DNA of 64,000 nt from Protopterus annectens (Eukaryota > Chordata > Ceratodontiformes > Protopteridae). How positions within the stretch are numbered: the first letter of the stretch is position 1; each line of letters begins with the position of its first letter. Of this stretch, positions 33,701 to 46,189 are shown piece after piece. Location of the stretch: positions 1,011,966,107 to 1,012,030,106 of the forward strand of contig NC_056726.1 of NCBI RefSeq assembly GCF_019279795.1, written 5' to 3'. Position numbers and translations under genes: made by a program. The notes beneath the pieces are model-generated. The model had not been told where the DNA came from. It ran no database searches and saw nothing but the letters and a program-made list of their open reading frames with translations.

Positions 33701-34157
33701 ACGAAATTCAGTGAAGAAACGCTTGAGTGCAGTGCAGACAATTATAGCAGCTTATTTATTCTCACCCTAGAACTTACTAGAAAATATGTAAATATGAGGT
33801 TATTTCATTCATAACATCTGTAAGAACCAGATGGTGAGGGTACCTAGATAGAATACTAACAATGAAATTATGAACTGCCAATTATTTAAGCTCAAGAAAC
33901 TATTTTTAGCTAGGTGACATCATATTGAAGAGGTTGAAATACAGTATAAATTAATTACAGAAAAAAGAAGTGATACAACATGACCAGTGTTTGCAGATAG
34001 AACACTGCCAAAAGCATTTGTTCTTCCACTGTCAGAGAGGTAAACACTGGGGAGATTAGTGGATAGGTAGTGCTGTGGGAGTTGTGGATGTATTATGTGT
34101 GGGGCTGCATGCGTAAGTGTTTCTCTCTCTATGTGGTAGGTGCAGTATAAGGGGATA

Positions 34158-34178
34158 GTGTGTGTGTGTGTGTGTGTG
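34158..34178. repeat. (GT)n microsatellite
   Basis: About ten GT dinucleotides, with a GT/AT-rich extension to about 34210. Confidence 0.8.
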
Positions 34179-34372
34179 TATATGGATGGATGTGTATTTA
34201 TGAATGTGTGTTGTGGGAGTATGTGAGTTGGGAGGGCTTGTCATACCTCCACACTTCCCTACACTTAACTATATCCTGCCATATTATGGGGTGACCACTA
34301 CACACCAGGATTAACTCTAAAGATGTGGGTTGGAGTGAGAATAAGACAGCAGAGATACATCTTTAACAATGT

Positions 34373-34496
34373 GACTCAGTGGTACTTAAACTTGACATCG
34401 GATGACTCAGTGGTACTTAAACTTGATATCGGATGACTCAGTCGTACTTAAACTTGACATCGGATGACTCAGTGGTACTTAAATATGACATTGGAT
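34373..34496. repeat. Four tandem copies of a 31-bp unit
   Basis: GACTCAGTGGTACTTAAACT recurs at 34373, 34404, 34435 and 34466, each followed by a TGACATCGGAT-type end. The fourth copy is the most diverged. Confidence 0.85.
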
Positions 34497-37192
34497 GGCA
34501 GGAGCAGTAGGCAGCAATGATATGTCTTTTGGATAATGGCACTAAAATGTTAGCCACGCAGAATACTAGCCACCAGGACACATTGTACTTGAAGGCCACT
34601 TATTAAAAAATGCAAGTGGGAAGGGGGACAGGGAACACTAAACACTAGTAATACCATCAAAACCTTGCCTTAAATCCACTAAAATATATTCAAACTGTGT
34701 ACTATTATACTGCTTACAGGGGATATTAGTCTTCTGCCCCCCTAGATGTCAAGGATGGCATTACATAAAAAATAAAAGTTGAAAGCAAAAAAATAAATGC
34801 ATTACAATGGGGAGGGGGGATTTGATCCCTACACCCTTGCCACAGGCAACCACAGGATGGGTTTCTTTTATAGAGTTGAGAGATGGGTGTGTGTGTGTTT
34901 GTGCTGGGGGGTGGCTTTAGGAGCAACACCAGATGATAGCAAGGAGAATTTTTGAAGTGTGACTGAATCACTTAAGTTAATAAAACAACAGGTCTAGCAC
35001 CACAGTGCAGTTTCTGCACAATAACAGGTATGAAACCCTAATGGAATGGAATTATCCACACAGGGACAGATATGTATATGCTTTACTGTGTGTGTGAGAG
35101 AGAAAACACAGGTTGCCTATGCCAACTAGATGCATGGGCTGAAAGTATTAACTGCTGCAGGAAAGTGCTGATCTCCACTCACGGTAGTTAAACGTGACTG
35201 ACATGCATGAGAAAAAATGTGTTTGAGTAGTCCTGTTTTTGGTTTTTAAATCGGAGTACAAGTGTGTATTTTTTATCGATTTGGAGTGACATTTTATGCG
35301 TTAATAAAGCCCGTGAGAGTACTGGTGCATTTGGAAGCTGGTGCTTTTGTGGTTTTTCTCATTTTGTTTTCGTTTATTGGTGCTTCTGTGACTGACATGC
35401 ATATTATCCAATAACAAGCTCTTTCCTCAGTGCAACTACTGTTTCTCTAAATCACAAACACCTGCATTGCATAAACATTCCCTTTGTACTGCAGCTCTTA
35501 TTGTGAGCAATCTGACTGTTTCAGAATCCTCTGGAAAGTTTCCTGCAAACACCGTGATCTAATAAATTTATATCAACTAAACTTGTGGTGTTAACTATCC
35601 AATTTCCAGATGTGTACCCAAGTCTCAATTCCCACTTCCCTGGAGCTTAACAGTAGCCAGGAATATTACTACAAAGAATTGGAAAATTAGGTTATGCCTT
35701 ACTTTACAGAATAATGTCACTGCTGTGAGCCAAAAAGATATGTCTGCTATTAAGATGAAGACAAAATAACCACTGAATAGAATTACTGGATAAACAAGAT
35801 TCTATTATCAAATACATATTAATTTATGATCAGTTTATACTGTTTGTCTGTTTAATGACTTGGTAATGTATAATGTAAGAACTGATGTAGACACTTGTGT
35901 TAATAGTTTTTTAGTTTTTGTTTTGGTATAAACCATTTGAATAAAATTATAAAAAATTAAGGATTCTGATTAGGTGTGCTCTTAGATTTGCTGGAAGTTG
36001 TAATTAGTACACATTGCAGCTCTTTTAATACACGTAGCATGATTCTTTTGGCATGACTGATAGTTTCCAAGTCATTGCCTTCAGAAGGTCTGAATGTTTT
36101 GCAGATTGTGCTGTGATAATTCACTTATCCCTGCTATAAGCCAGGGTTCATTACAAATGATAGCATGGCAATGCAATTCTAGGGATGTTCATGCAAGTGC
36201 ACCATTGCTGCCCTATGATGCTTATCACATGATGTCAGAGCTGGGGTGGTGTGAAAGGGGTGGCTGCCCTTGGTGCAAGCTGTTAGGTGGTGGGATCAGC
36301 AGGTGCTGATGGGGGAGAAGTGCACTACTGGTATTTATGAAGCAGCGAGGATACTGGAGCATCATAAATGAATGCAGATGTTGTATTTATGGTGAATCTC
36401 AGTATATTCTAGTAACTGTAGCAAGGTGGCACTTACAGTTGTAGCAAGCAGCTTACTACAGTAAAGTAGCAAAGACTGTGTCTCTTTTGGCCCTTACATT
36501 TGGGTTGTGTGTGACAATCTGGGGAGGTACTCAGGGTGCAAGATAACCCAGCAACAATACAGTATGATGTGATGTCCTAACTTGAGACTGGGCTCATGGG
36601 GTTACCATTTTATTCCTATACTTCACCTATTGAGTGGACATGGCCTCCTGAGATGCTGGGTGCATAACGGACTCCTGTCCAGTGTGCGCAAGATAGCGAG
36701 CTGTCCCATTATCTCCTCCACTGGGACTTTGAGAAGGCTCTGCTGGTCCATTATGATGGACCATAAGGAAGATGCCTGCACAAATTTGCCAAGATTGTTT
36801 TGATGAGTGCACTTACCCATTCTGGAGAGCAATACAGGTATAGTGGCATGTGGTAGTACCACACCATTGTAAAGCTCCAGTGAGAGGCAGAGGTTAGGGG
36901 TAATATAGAATGTGCCAGAATTTTACTGTAGGCACCACTTTTGTCTTTTTTTTTTGCTTTGTTTTATCCTTCATCTTTCTTTCTTTTTCAGTGACAACTA
37001 TCTATATCCCAAAACAGCTTACATCAGCAAACTGAACATTAATGAGTTATGTTGATGCCAAACATATCCGATTATATGTGATTCAACTTTAATCATATAA
37101 CTATTAGATAATGAAAGTATGTATTAAATCCATCAATTCTAAAGCTATATATTTGTCTGCTTAATTAATGAACCATTTAAGAAACAATTCGT

Positions 37193-37390
37193 ATGGCTAG
37201 CAGTTGGTACAGAAGATTAAGGCTGTGAGTTGTAGTTTCTTTGGTATAGGGTTTGACTCCCAGAGCCCTAATTTGCCTACTATGTGACCTTGATCAAGTC
37301 ACTTAACCAGACAGTTCTTCCAAATCCCCCTTGAAAAGGGACTTTTGTGCCCAGTGGACCTACCTGATTAATGAACAGGTATTTTGGCAG
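37193..37390 (+). mobile_element. tRNA-derived CORE-SINE with an L2-type 3' end
   Basis: The head has a tRNA-like arrangement with a B-box-like GGGTTTGACTCCC near 37251. The middle, CTATGTGACCTTGATCAAGT followed by CACTTAACC at about 37280-37308, matches the CORE domain familiar from MIR. The end, GTGCCCAGTGGACCTACCTG at about 37350, matches the 3' ends of the L2 copies here (GAGCCCAGTGGACCTCCCCG near 13465 and GGGCCCAGTGGACTTCCCCA near 42487). A SINE sharing its tail with a local LINE is the pattern of a LINE-mobilised SINE. It is old, judging by degradation. Confidence 0.7.
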
Positions 37391-37929
37391 ATACATGCCA
37401 TTACATCAGCAGGTATATAAATCAGCTAACCATTATGCCAAACACACCTAAACTGTATTAAGATGTTACATTTTGAAATGCCTGCTTGCTTGGTGGATAG
37501 ATGTTTATGCTAGTAAGGTTCTCACTACTAATGTATGTTTTATTCCTAGGTAGACCCCCTCTAAAACACTAACTAAAGACCCTTCTACCTGAAGGAAGCT
37601 TTCCTGCAACTGCTCCCAAAAACAATTCACCTGGAGTCCAACCTACATTTGGCTAAGGTTAATACACTAAACTGTATCGTAATCCTATATACTCTATTGC
37701 TGACCTGGGTCTAAAGGCACCTTTAGTCTGTCCCCCATAGTAAATCATTCTATGTTATTTAATTAACCTAGCTGACCCTAACATTCTTTAATATTATTAC
37801 TAAACTTTACAAGTACACCTTGAACATTGTATTTCCAGTCCAATAGTCCTGCAATTTAGTCTCTGAACCCATATACTGCAGCTAACAAAGACCAAGAGGT
37901 TTCACTGATTTTTTTTCCATATACCTCGA
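37391..37929. other. Unassigned spacer, possibly L2-4 5' UTR
   Basis: Moderately A/T-rich, with no recognised element. C-rich patches near 37550-37620 might be the 5' UTR of the L2 that follows, but I could not align it to the L2-3 leader. Confidence 0.3.
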
Positions 37930-38646
37930 GGTCTAGATGACCCACTCTGCCCTGGAGGCTCACTCTGCTCCCCTTCCCTGCCCCCATATCCCACCTGCCT
38001 CCAGCGCACCTAGCTTTATTCCTCACTTTCCCCACCCTCCTAGCCTAATTACCCAATAGGAGCTCTTCCCTCATCATTCCTGCCACTTACAGCCTTCCCA
38101 CTTAAACTCATCACTCTGTCTACCTCCCTAACAGTTAAAGCCCCTCCTCTTTCCTATTACTTCTAGAAAACCTTTATCTCTTTCTAAACCCTCTCTTCCC
38201 CATAGCCATCCTCTCTTCTCCAATTCCACACATACCAGTCTCCCTTTGCTCAGGTATAATTTCCTTAAATCGTCACACCCTCCACACCCCTGCTTCCTCC
38301 TTCTCTTCCCAATTCCCCTTTACTATGCCAGCTCATATTCCTCCACTTCCTCCTCCTCTTCCCAATTCCCCTTTACTATACCAGCTCATATTCCTCTAAT
38401 GCTTGTCCAATATTACCTACAAAAATAACCACCACACAAACCCACCCACACCCTCAATCTTACTTGCATTACCACTCTATCTCCTCCTCACTTTTTCAGC
38501 CTAACCCTCTACACATATTCCACCCTAAAATCTTCTCCACCACAATTAAGATACTGACACCTAAACTAATCTTAGATCTACCTAAACTCATACCTTGCAA
38601 ACCCAAATGGCTAAAGGATATTTCCTTTAACAACCTAGTCCTAGCT

Positions 38647-38673
38647 GGGGATATCCATCCCAACCCTGGTCCT
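38647..38673 (+). other. 2A-like GDIHPNPGP motif in L2-4 ORF2 leader
   Basis: The open frame 38464-38901 contains NLVLAGDIHPNPGPSP and continues unbroken into the endonuclease. It is the best-preserved example of the motif in the window. Confidence 0.65.
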
Positions 38674-40560
38674 AGTCCCTTTATCGGCAACACATACGCC
38701 TTATCCCCTTCCTCCCCCCAAAACACCGTAAAAATCTTTACTATCAATGCCCAGAGTCTTAACAACAAAGTTCACCAACTTCAAGCTTGGCTAAGCCATA
38801 ACCAACCAGACATCTTAGCCATCTTTGAAACTTGGCTCAAGCCCTATATCTCCGACTCTGAGATCCTGCCCCCAGGATTTCATACTCTCAGAAACGATTG
38901 ACTAAATAAAAAAGGTGGTAGCTCAGACTTAGTCTACTCCAGCCTTCTTACCTTAATTCCCATACAAATTCCAATTCCTCAATTCAAGAACACTGAACTG
39001 ACTGCTGGACTACTAAAAATGAATAAACACAAGAATATCTGCATCATAGCCCTGTATATCTCACCTGGTAACAATATCTCTACCCTCGAAGATATTCTCC
39101 TATGGGCTTCTACTGAAATTAACTATGAAACTTACATTCTAGGAGATGTAAATAGTGACTGGAATAAAGTCAATAGCCCTGCTCCCTCCCTATACATCAA
39201 CCTCTATAATTTTACTAAAATAATCCTCTCCATCACCCGACCTAACAAAATAAATCCCCCTGGATCCACTATAGACTGGATCCTAGTCTCAAATCCAAAT
39301 AAAATAACCAACTCTGGCACAATTCCTGACACCATTAGCAACCACCTACCAGCTTTCATTCATTGCTCAACTAGCTCTTCCCCACACCAGCGTCAATACA
39401 TTCTCACTCAACCTCAGTAGCTTCAACCCTACAACTTTCTCAAACATTCTCAAACAAATGAACTGGCAAATTCTAAACACCCTTCCTCTTGACAATGCTA
39501 TAGACTACTTCAACTCTGTCTTCCTAGACACTCTAAACTCCCTAGCCCCTCTAAGATACAAAAGGATAAAAACTAATACAGCTCCTTGGATATCTAAAGA
39601 TACAAAACAAATTATGCCCCAAAGGGACAAACTATGGAAGCTTTACCAAAACAATAAACTGCCCAGTACCTTGATCCAATACAAACAGCTCCATAACCTT
39701 GCAAAACAGCTACTCACCAAGGACACAAAATCCTACTATATCAAGCTCCAGTCCAATAATAATAAAAACCCAAAGCAATTCTGGAAATCAATAAACTCAC
39801 TCCTCCATCCAGGATCCAAGAATAATCCCTGTCCTGACCCAAGCAAATCTAACCTTGAACTAGGCTCTGAATTTAACTCTTTTTTTTCAAAGAAACTATT
39901 TCTGACCTGACCAAGACTTTTCCCACCAATAACCCACCAGCCCCTCACTCTTCCCCATCTAACTCTCCTAATAGCCCTCCCCTTATGTCCGAGCTCAAAC
40001 CTGTCTCTAACTTTATAAAAAGACTTCTGTCCAAACTTAAAACTGCCTCTAATGCTCCTGACAATATTCCCTCCTCCTTCCTAAAATGTGCTGCTGATGA
40101 TATAGCTCTCTCAATCAGCATCATAATTAACAGATCTATAAAGGAATCATATGTCCCCAAACTCTGGCACTCAGCTTATATTTTTCCTCTTCATAAAGGA
40201 GGCAAAAACACCAGCATCTCAAACTTCAGCCCTATTGCTCTGCTCTCACCAATCTCCAAAATCCTAGAAAAGTGCATCCACCTCCAACTTATGCTTTTCC
40301 TGACCCAAAACAATCTTCTTACACCTACCCAACATGACTTCTGCCCAGGCCATAGCACTATAACTGCTCTACTCTTTCCTACAAACTATTAACCAAGCCC
40401 GAGATTCAGGACACTTAGTTTCTACTGTTTTGCTCAATCTTTCTAAATCCTTCGATACTATTTCCCACAAACACCTTCTCTATTATCTCTCAAACCTTCA
40501 TCTCTCAAAACACTTTATCCTGGTTATCCAGTTACCTATCAGACAGATTGCAGGCAGTTA

Positions 40561-41126
40561 AATGGAAGAACTCCACCTCTTTCTTCTTACCTACCCCAGC
40601 TGGTGTACCACAGGGATCCATCCTTGGGCAGTTAAATGGAAGAACTCCACCTCTTCCTTCTTACCTACCCCAACTGGTGAACCTCAGAGATCCATCCTTG
40701 GGCAGTTAAATGGAAGAACTCCACCTCTTCCTTCTTACCTACCCCAACTGGTGTACCACAGGAATCCATCCTTGGGCAGTTAAATGGAAGAACCCCACCT
40801 CTTCCTTCTTACCTACCCCAACTGGTGTACATCAGGGATCCATCCTTGGGAAGTTAAATGGAAGAACTCCACCTCTTCCTTCTTACCTACCTCAACTGGT
40901 GTACCACAGAGATCCATCCTTGGGCCTATGCTTTTTAACATCTTTATCAATAACTTTCACACTGCTACTCCTGATGCTAAAATCATTCAATACACAGACT
41001 ATTCATTCTTCCATTTAACTGTCCAAGGATGGATCCCTGTGGTACACCAGTTGGGGTAGGTAAGAAGGAAGAGGTAGAGTTCTTCCATTTAACTGCCAAG
41101 GATGGATCCCCGTGGTACACCCATTG
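40561..41126. repeat. 74-bp tandem repeats (x5) plus inverted copies within the L2-4 RT
   Basis: AATGGAAGAAC recurs at 40561, 40635, 40709, 40783 and 40857 (period 74). The unit runs through the CTACCCCAACTGGTGTACCA and ATCCATCCTTGGG segments that encode the RT GVPQGSILG block. After a unique stretch (40926-41008), about one and a half units follow in reverse orientation (41009-41126). The normal sequence GGATCCATCCTTGGGCCTAT then repeats (41127 on), so the 40926-41008 segment is also duplicated at about 41143-41225. Confidence 0.9.
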
Positions 41127-42533
41127 GGGATCCATCCTTGGGCCTATGCTTTTTAACATCTTTATCAATAACTTTCACATTGCTACTCCTGATGCCAAAA
41201 TCATTCAATACGCAGACTATTCAACCTTAGTCTGCTGTGCTTCAAACCTCTCTGAATTGCTGACTAAAACCCAAAATGCTTTTTCAACAACCAAAAACTG
41301 GATGCACCAAAACCACCTCTCTCAATGCAAATACAATTCTACTATTCCCTCCAACAAAGACTTTCTCACATGATAAAAATGCCTTCAAAGTCCTTAGTCA
41401 AAGCAACTCACCTATAGAAGTGGTTCCTTCCGCTAAACTTCTTGACATTACTATTGATGAACAGCTCAAGTTTGATATCCATATTCAACAAAATATTAAG
41501 AAAACCCACCAAAAGCTAGCTATGCTGTACAGGAACAATAGCTTTCTCTCCAGCTCTACTAGGCATACTCTACCCACTACTTATCTACTTCCTTCCTTAT
41601 TATATGGAGCCCCTCTCCTAACCAACCTGTCCTCCTCCATCACCTCCAGACTAGAAAACTGCTACAATAAAATCTCTAAATTTGCCACCAAATCAAAACT
41701 TCTACCCATCATTGCCTTACCCTACTATCCCTAAATTGGCTTGAACTCTCAAACTACTTAGACTACTTCCAACTCACCACTGCACACAGACTTGTATTTC
41801 ACCCAACAAAATTCCAGCTCTAACAAATATCCTTCCCCCTTACACCCCCAACAGAACTCTCAGATCTGATCATCAAAACTTAAATGCTATCCACAAACCC
41901 AAAATGTCCAGCTGGCCAACTTCTCCTCTCTGTCTCACTAGGAAAAAAATGGAATTCTCTTCCTTCCAGTCTAAGAACCATACCAAACTTAGAAAACTAC
42001 AAAACCCAGCTTTTCAAACACCTGTCCATGAAATGGAAATATACCTGCCTTCACCCCACCTAATCATTCCAAGTATATGCCCCACAGGGGTTCTCTCTCA
42101 GGTTCCTAAGCACTCTATAATCTCCCACAGCTATTTTCCTATGAGTGTATCTAATCTCTCTGCATCTCTTATAGCTACTTATCAGAACTCAACTTTGTAA
42201 ATATTGTAAATAGCTTCTTACTTTAAAAGTGTGCATGCAAAGTGTATCCACATTTACTTAAAGTAAAATGTTTTCACACCTAATACATGAGTGTTTGCTC
42301 AAATGAAACTGTATAACTCATAAGACCACCCACAATGAATTTTGTTGACTATGCATGACACTGAATGTACTTATTTGTAACTGTACTATATAATGTAAGT
42401 TTTACACTTTTGTATCTTTGTATCTAAAACTGTATAATGTATCTTGGAGCTTTTCTCCCTGGGCCTCCACTGAAAATGGGTATTTTGGGCCCAGTGGACT
42501 TCCCCAGTAATCAACTGGAAATAAATAAATACA

Positions 42534-45127
42534 TTTGGTTTTGCTGAAGTCTAGAAATTAAGAGGAGAGAGAGTGCTAAACCATATTTTGCCAGTTTAGC
42601 ACACACTCTTTTTTTTTAATTAACACTTGCAAGTCAGGTATTCAGTTATTTTTTTTCCTTCCATTTCTTTTACAGTGGCTGAGGAATAGTAACTTAACAG
42701 GGATGCCTGCCTTAGGAGGGCTCACTGGGTGGCCTAGTGATGGTATACATGTAATGCATGCATTACTTCAGCCATTGCAATTTCATTTGTAACACTGATG
42801 TATGCAAATTTATTTTATATTTTTTTCTCATCTCTCTCCAGGCCCATCTGTGGTTGTGGCAGAAGAGTGCCACACACTGAGTCTTTGCCAGCTAATGCAG
42901 CTGGTACTGGGCCACCAGTGGTCACTAGGTATGCATCTCAACAGATGGCTGGATGTCACCCTGCTGAAAATGATGTGGATGGCTTGTTGTTGGTTTTCAT
43001 GGCCACCTGTCAAGATGGGGACAGAGCCTCTTTTTTTGAGAGCAGCCTGGAATACTTCCCTGTAGTCACTCTATATCAAGTGTGGAGGCTATTTGTGTCC
43101 TAGTTGCAGTACTAGTTGGACACCACAGAGCACCTTCTGACAAGGCTAAATTCACACATACAATTGGTTCTGACTATTAGGCCATCAGTGGCACAACCTG
43201 CTTGTAATATCAACCGTGGAGGTGATAAATCTGAGTGTCCTATGGTGTGGTTTTGAAGGCCCCTGTACCCCCATCCTATCCCTAAACCTCCCCATTACCA
43301 GTTGCCCACTATCTGTATGCTGTGTCCCTTTGCTGAGGTCTCTGCACCACTTGAGTGGGTGTGGGATAGAAAAAACAGACTACCTTCTCTTTTCTATACA
43401 TACACAGAATGGGAACATTCATTATGGTTACCCTTGTTTTGTCCTCTGCTTATTCCCCCTTTCCTCCCCATTTGTATGACCACCTGTACTGGCACTTTGT
43501 TGTGTTGGCCCTCTTTAACATGCTGACAGAGTTGCAGTAATCAGATACCTTTGTTGCATGGGACCATGTATACCTCATGTATGCTTCCTTACCTTTGTGT
43601 TTTCCCTCCATTTTATAACAATGCCATTGCCTAGGATGGCTGCTTGTAACGCAACTGCACTAATTTATGCAGCCATTCTTAGGGTGCCTCTGTTATGCCC
43701 CTCCTAGTACATAGCTAAGTGGCTTTAAGCCCTGTCACACAAAACATACGCCATCTAGTGCTGCCCCTTGCCAAAGTAAATGCTTCTGAATATCCTCCCC
43801 CACCCAATCTCTCCAGCTGTAAGACTTACAAGGAAAGTATTAAGAACTATTTTCATCTAATGTTTCAAACTGATTTTATACTACAGAAAGCAAACCAGTC
43901 ATTTGGAGAATATTAACACTGCATTTATCTTAATTATTAGCAACTCCCCAGTAGTGCTCATCTCAACAACATGAAGTTCACGTAGTTAAACATGAAAATA
44001 TGAAAAATGATGCAGTTCAATAAATCCACTGCAATGTAAATTAAGTGACATTTTTCTTTACACGTCGTACTTTTATATGCTGCCTGTTTGTCAGTTAAGG
44101 AATCCAGCCTCGAAAACATCAGTAAAAAAAGAAAACAGGTATGAATGAGTTATACTGCTCAAATAATTACCTGACCTTAGCTAGGCATGTTCTGATAGCG
44201 TGTGTCCTACATCCTTAAGCTTTGCAAGGATTGCATTTGCAACTAAATCTGCCATCACTTTACCTCCTAGTACCAATTTATCTCCTTGATAAAGTGGAAT
44301 ATTTTCAAGCCCCCAGACTCCTAAACAACCATCAGATCGTCTCTAGGTTTCAATCTGATTTTACAGTTGGAAGCACCACCCATAAAGTTAAATGATTCAG
44401 TTCTTACAATTATAGACTCCTGTCTGTCTGGCAATCTCAGTAATCTCTTCAATTAACTTGTGCACTACTCATTTTTCCAATAAAATCACAAATGAGTTTA
44501 TTAGCTACTTAAATAACACATTTGTATTAGGATCAATTTAACATAGTCAGTGATCCTCCCCCCACCACACACACTTCTAGTCAAGCTTCCCTTAAGGCTC
44601 ATACCAAACTGTCTCTTCTTAGGCACCCCCTCCTTTTTTAGCTTTCAACTAACTCCTGGATTTGTAACATTCACCACAGCAGAGTGCTCCTCTAGGCATC
44701 TTCTGCAGTTGCCTCCTACTGCTCCTCTAGGCATCAAATATTGATTGTTCATATTTGCATTAATAATTCCAAAACCATGTTACACACAAGGTACCAGGAT
44801 ATTTTGTCTTGAAGCATATGTGATGGCAAACAGAACTGTATTGATATTTGACCTCTGTCAAGGAGTATTTTCTAGAACTGTAAGGTGATAACTTCATTTT
44901 TTTAAAGGCTTAAGCCACTCCCACTGGGAGTTAAAGGTACACACTCAAAAGAGCTGTACCAGAGGGAATGAGTTAATTCTTATACACTAATGCTTTAGCT
45001 GTTGCCTACTCACAATCAGCCTTTTACTTTACAAAAAGTCCTCCCCTAGCTAGAAGGGGAGCAAGGTTCACAACTGGAATAAGCAAAATGCTATACTCTT
45101 CAAAATGTAACTAAACTAATATGTCTT
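42534..45127. other. Unassigned spacer, no gene recognised
   Basis: Mixed-composition DNA. Frames of up to about 100 codons at 42798-43103 overlap in two phases without any recognisable motif. No tandem repeats, RNA genes or element ends were seen. Confidence 0.4.
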
Positions 45128-45377
45128 TCAGCTTTTTCTGGTTATGGGTCGCCACAGCAGAATTGACAGTGGATTTTAAAGATCCCAAGGTGTCAGCCTG
45201 ACGTCCAACCTTCAAACAAGGCACAACCATTCACGCATGCACCTACGTGCATGCTTTTAAATGTCACTCAACCGCGGGGAGGACATGCAGACTCTACACA
45301 GAAGGAACTCCAGTTGAGAGTCGAACCGGAGAACCTCTTGCTGTGAGGCGACTATGCTAACCGCCGCACCACCGCAA
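45128..45377 (-). mobile_element. tRNA-derived SINE (family 2, copy 1)
   Basis: On the minus strand the head GGTGGTGCGGCGGTTAGCAT carries an A-box-like block and GGTTCGACTCTC is a good B box. A body follows (CTGCATGTCCTCCCCGCGG). The end, CTGTGGCGACCCATAACCAG followed by AAAAAGC, matches the copy at 48121-48338. This layout is a standard vertebrate tRNA-SINE. The bounds are approximate and no clear target duplication was found. Confidence 0.75.
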
Positions 45378-45604
45378 TCTCTACTCTTCAGCAAAACTCA
45401 GTAAGTCCAGTTGATGTGTTCATTGTTTAAAATGGGCTTTACATTTGTGCCCAACTTTAGACTGAATCTCTTAACAGCCCTAACACAGTTGAAGTTGTAC
45501 ACTGGGGCCTGATTTTAAAATTGTTTTATTCAACAAGAAGTGATGAGGTAACAATTCTGCCAACATGGAAGGAGACTCCTTGGCTATTCAGGAGATACAA
45601 TTTA

Positions 45605-45720
45605 GAGAAATGAGATCTGGCTGGACCACACCAGCATGATCAATGCAGTTGGAGGCCACAATCAATCCTGTGAGGACTGTAAACAGTGCTGCTTGGACAT
45701 GATTGTTTATGCAGCAGAGT
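45605..45720 (+). pseudogene. Myb/SANT-like fragment, possible PIF/Harbinger accessory ORF remnant
   Basis: One frame reads NEIWLDHTSMINAVGGHNQS followed by CEDCKQCCLDM. This resembles the Myb-like domain (an AVNAVGGHNR-TCEDCKQRW-type motif) of Harbinger accessory proteins and their domesticated relatives. No long open frame, transposase or inverted termini were recognised around it, so it is at best a relic. Confidence 0.35.
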
Positions 45721-46189
45721 GACACATTGTGAGAGATCACCACTGCCGCCGCCGCCCCCCCCATGACATTACAATTTTTTGGCCTCACTGCATACAGCAA
45801 GAGGGGAGCAAGAAATCCTTGGTGCTGGGATTGAAGCTGGAGTTCCAGGACAGACATATATACATTTATGAATACAGGGGTGAGTATTGTGACACATACT
45901 GCATCAGCATGCATATTCATGCATTGCTGTGTTTGATTACAGCAGCAGAGTTGAGCAGTGAACACATTTCCACACAGGGTGAGGATAATTATGTATTGCT
46001 ACATCTGAGTTACAGATAAAGCATTGCAAACATTTGTAATAGTTATTGCATTAATATTCACAATCACAGGTCTACCTACTTTGGGCCAGCAGGTGAGTGT
46101 CTTCATCCTGCTGCTGTGAACACTACCTTGGTAGTGCCCACACCTCACTAAGTTGCACTGCTGTTTACTGTTACAGCATAGTTTCCCTA
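45721..46189. other. Unassigned spacer
   Basis: A (GCC)n/C8 run lies at about 45746-45764. Otherwise no recognised feature. Confidence 0.4.

Larger units (their letters stand above)
33701..37190. other. Unassigned spacer, no gene recognised
   Basis: A/T-rich sequence with small tandem repeats (listed separately) and chance open frames. Nothing on either strand resembles a known protein, RNA gene or element to my eye. Overlapping frames at 36.58-36.87 kb are open on both strands but have no supporting signal. Confidence 0.4.
37930..42533 (+). mobile_element. L2-type LINE (L2-4) with an internally amplified RT core
   Basis: It matches L2-3 from the pyrimidine-rich leader (CTCTGCCCTGG... GGCTCACTC near 37948) to the tail ending GGAAATAAATAAATA at about 42533. 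The leader has GDIHPNPGP. The endonuclease (38730-39400) shows TINAQSLNNK, IFETWLKP, LGDVNSDWN and TIDWILVSNPNK. The linker (39450-39900) has MPQRDKLWKLY and YKQLHNLAKQ. RT runs from about 40000 (SNAPDNIPSSFLK, AYIFPLHKGGKN, TPTQHDFCPGHST). The block encoding TGVPQRSILGPMLFNIFIN is amplified at 40561-41126. The catalytic motif reads YADYSTL, so the second aspartate is lost. The C-terminal domain runs to about 42060. Many stops and shifts are present. Confidence 0.85.

Noticed and set aside
34373-34496. Cluster of TGACTCA-like (AP-1-type) sites in the 31-bp repeat as an enhancer
   Set aside because: The spacing is explained by simple tandem duplication and no nearby gene is present.
36582-36862. 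Open frames on both strands at one place as a small gene
   Set aside because: No motif, splice signal or start context; a mirrored chance frame is more likely.
42798-43103. 101-codon Cys/Pro-containing frame as a host exon
   Set aside because: A second phase is equally open, there are no convincing splice sites, and no domain was recognised.
45128-45377. Functional tRNA gene on the minus strand
   Set aside because: The A- and B-box-like blocks are tRNA-like, but the cloverleaf does not close and the sequence continues into a SINE body shared with 48121-48338.
45746-45764. GCC/C8 run as a CpG-island promoter
   Set aside because: Under 20 bases of G/C-rich sequence in otherwise ordinary DNA; not an island.
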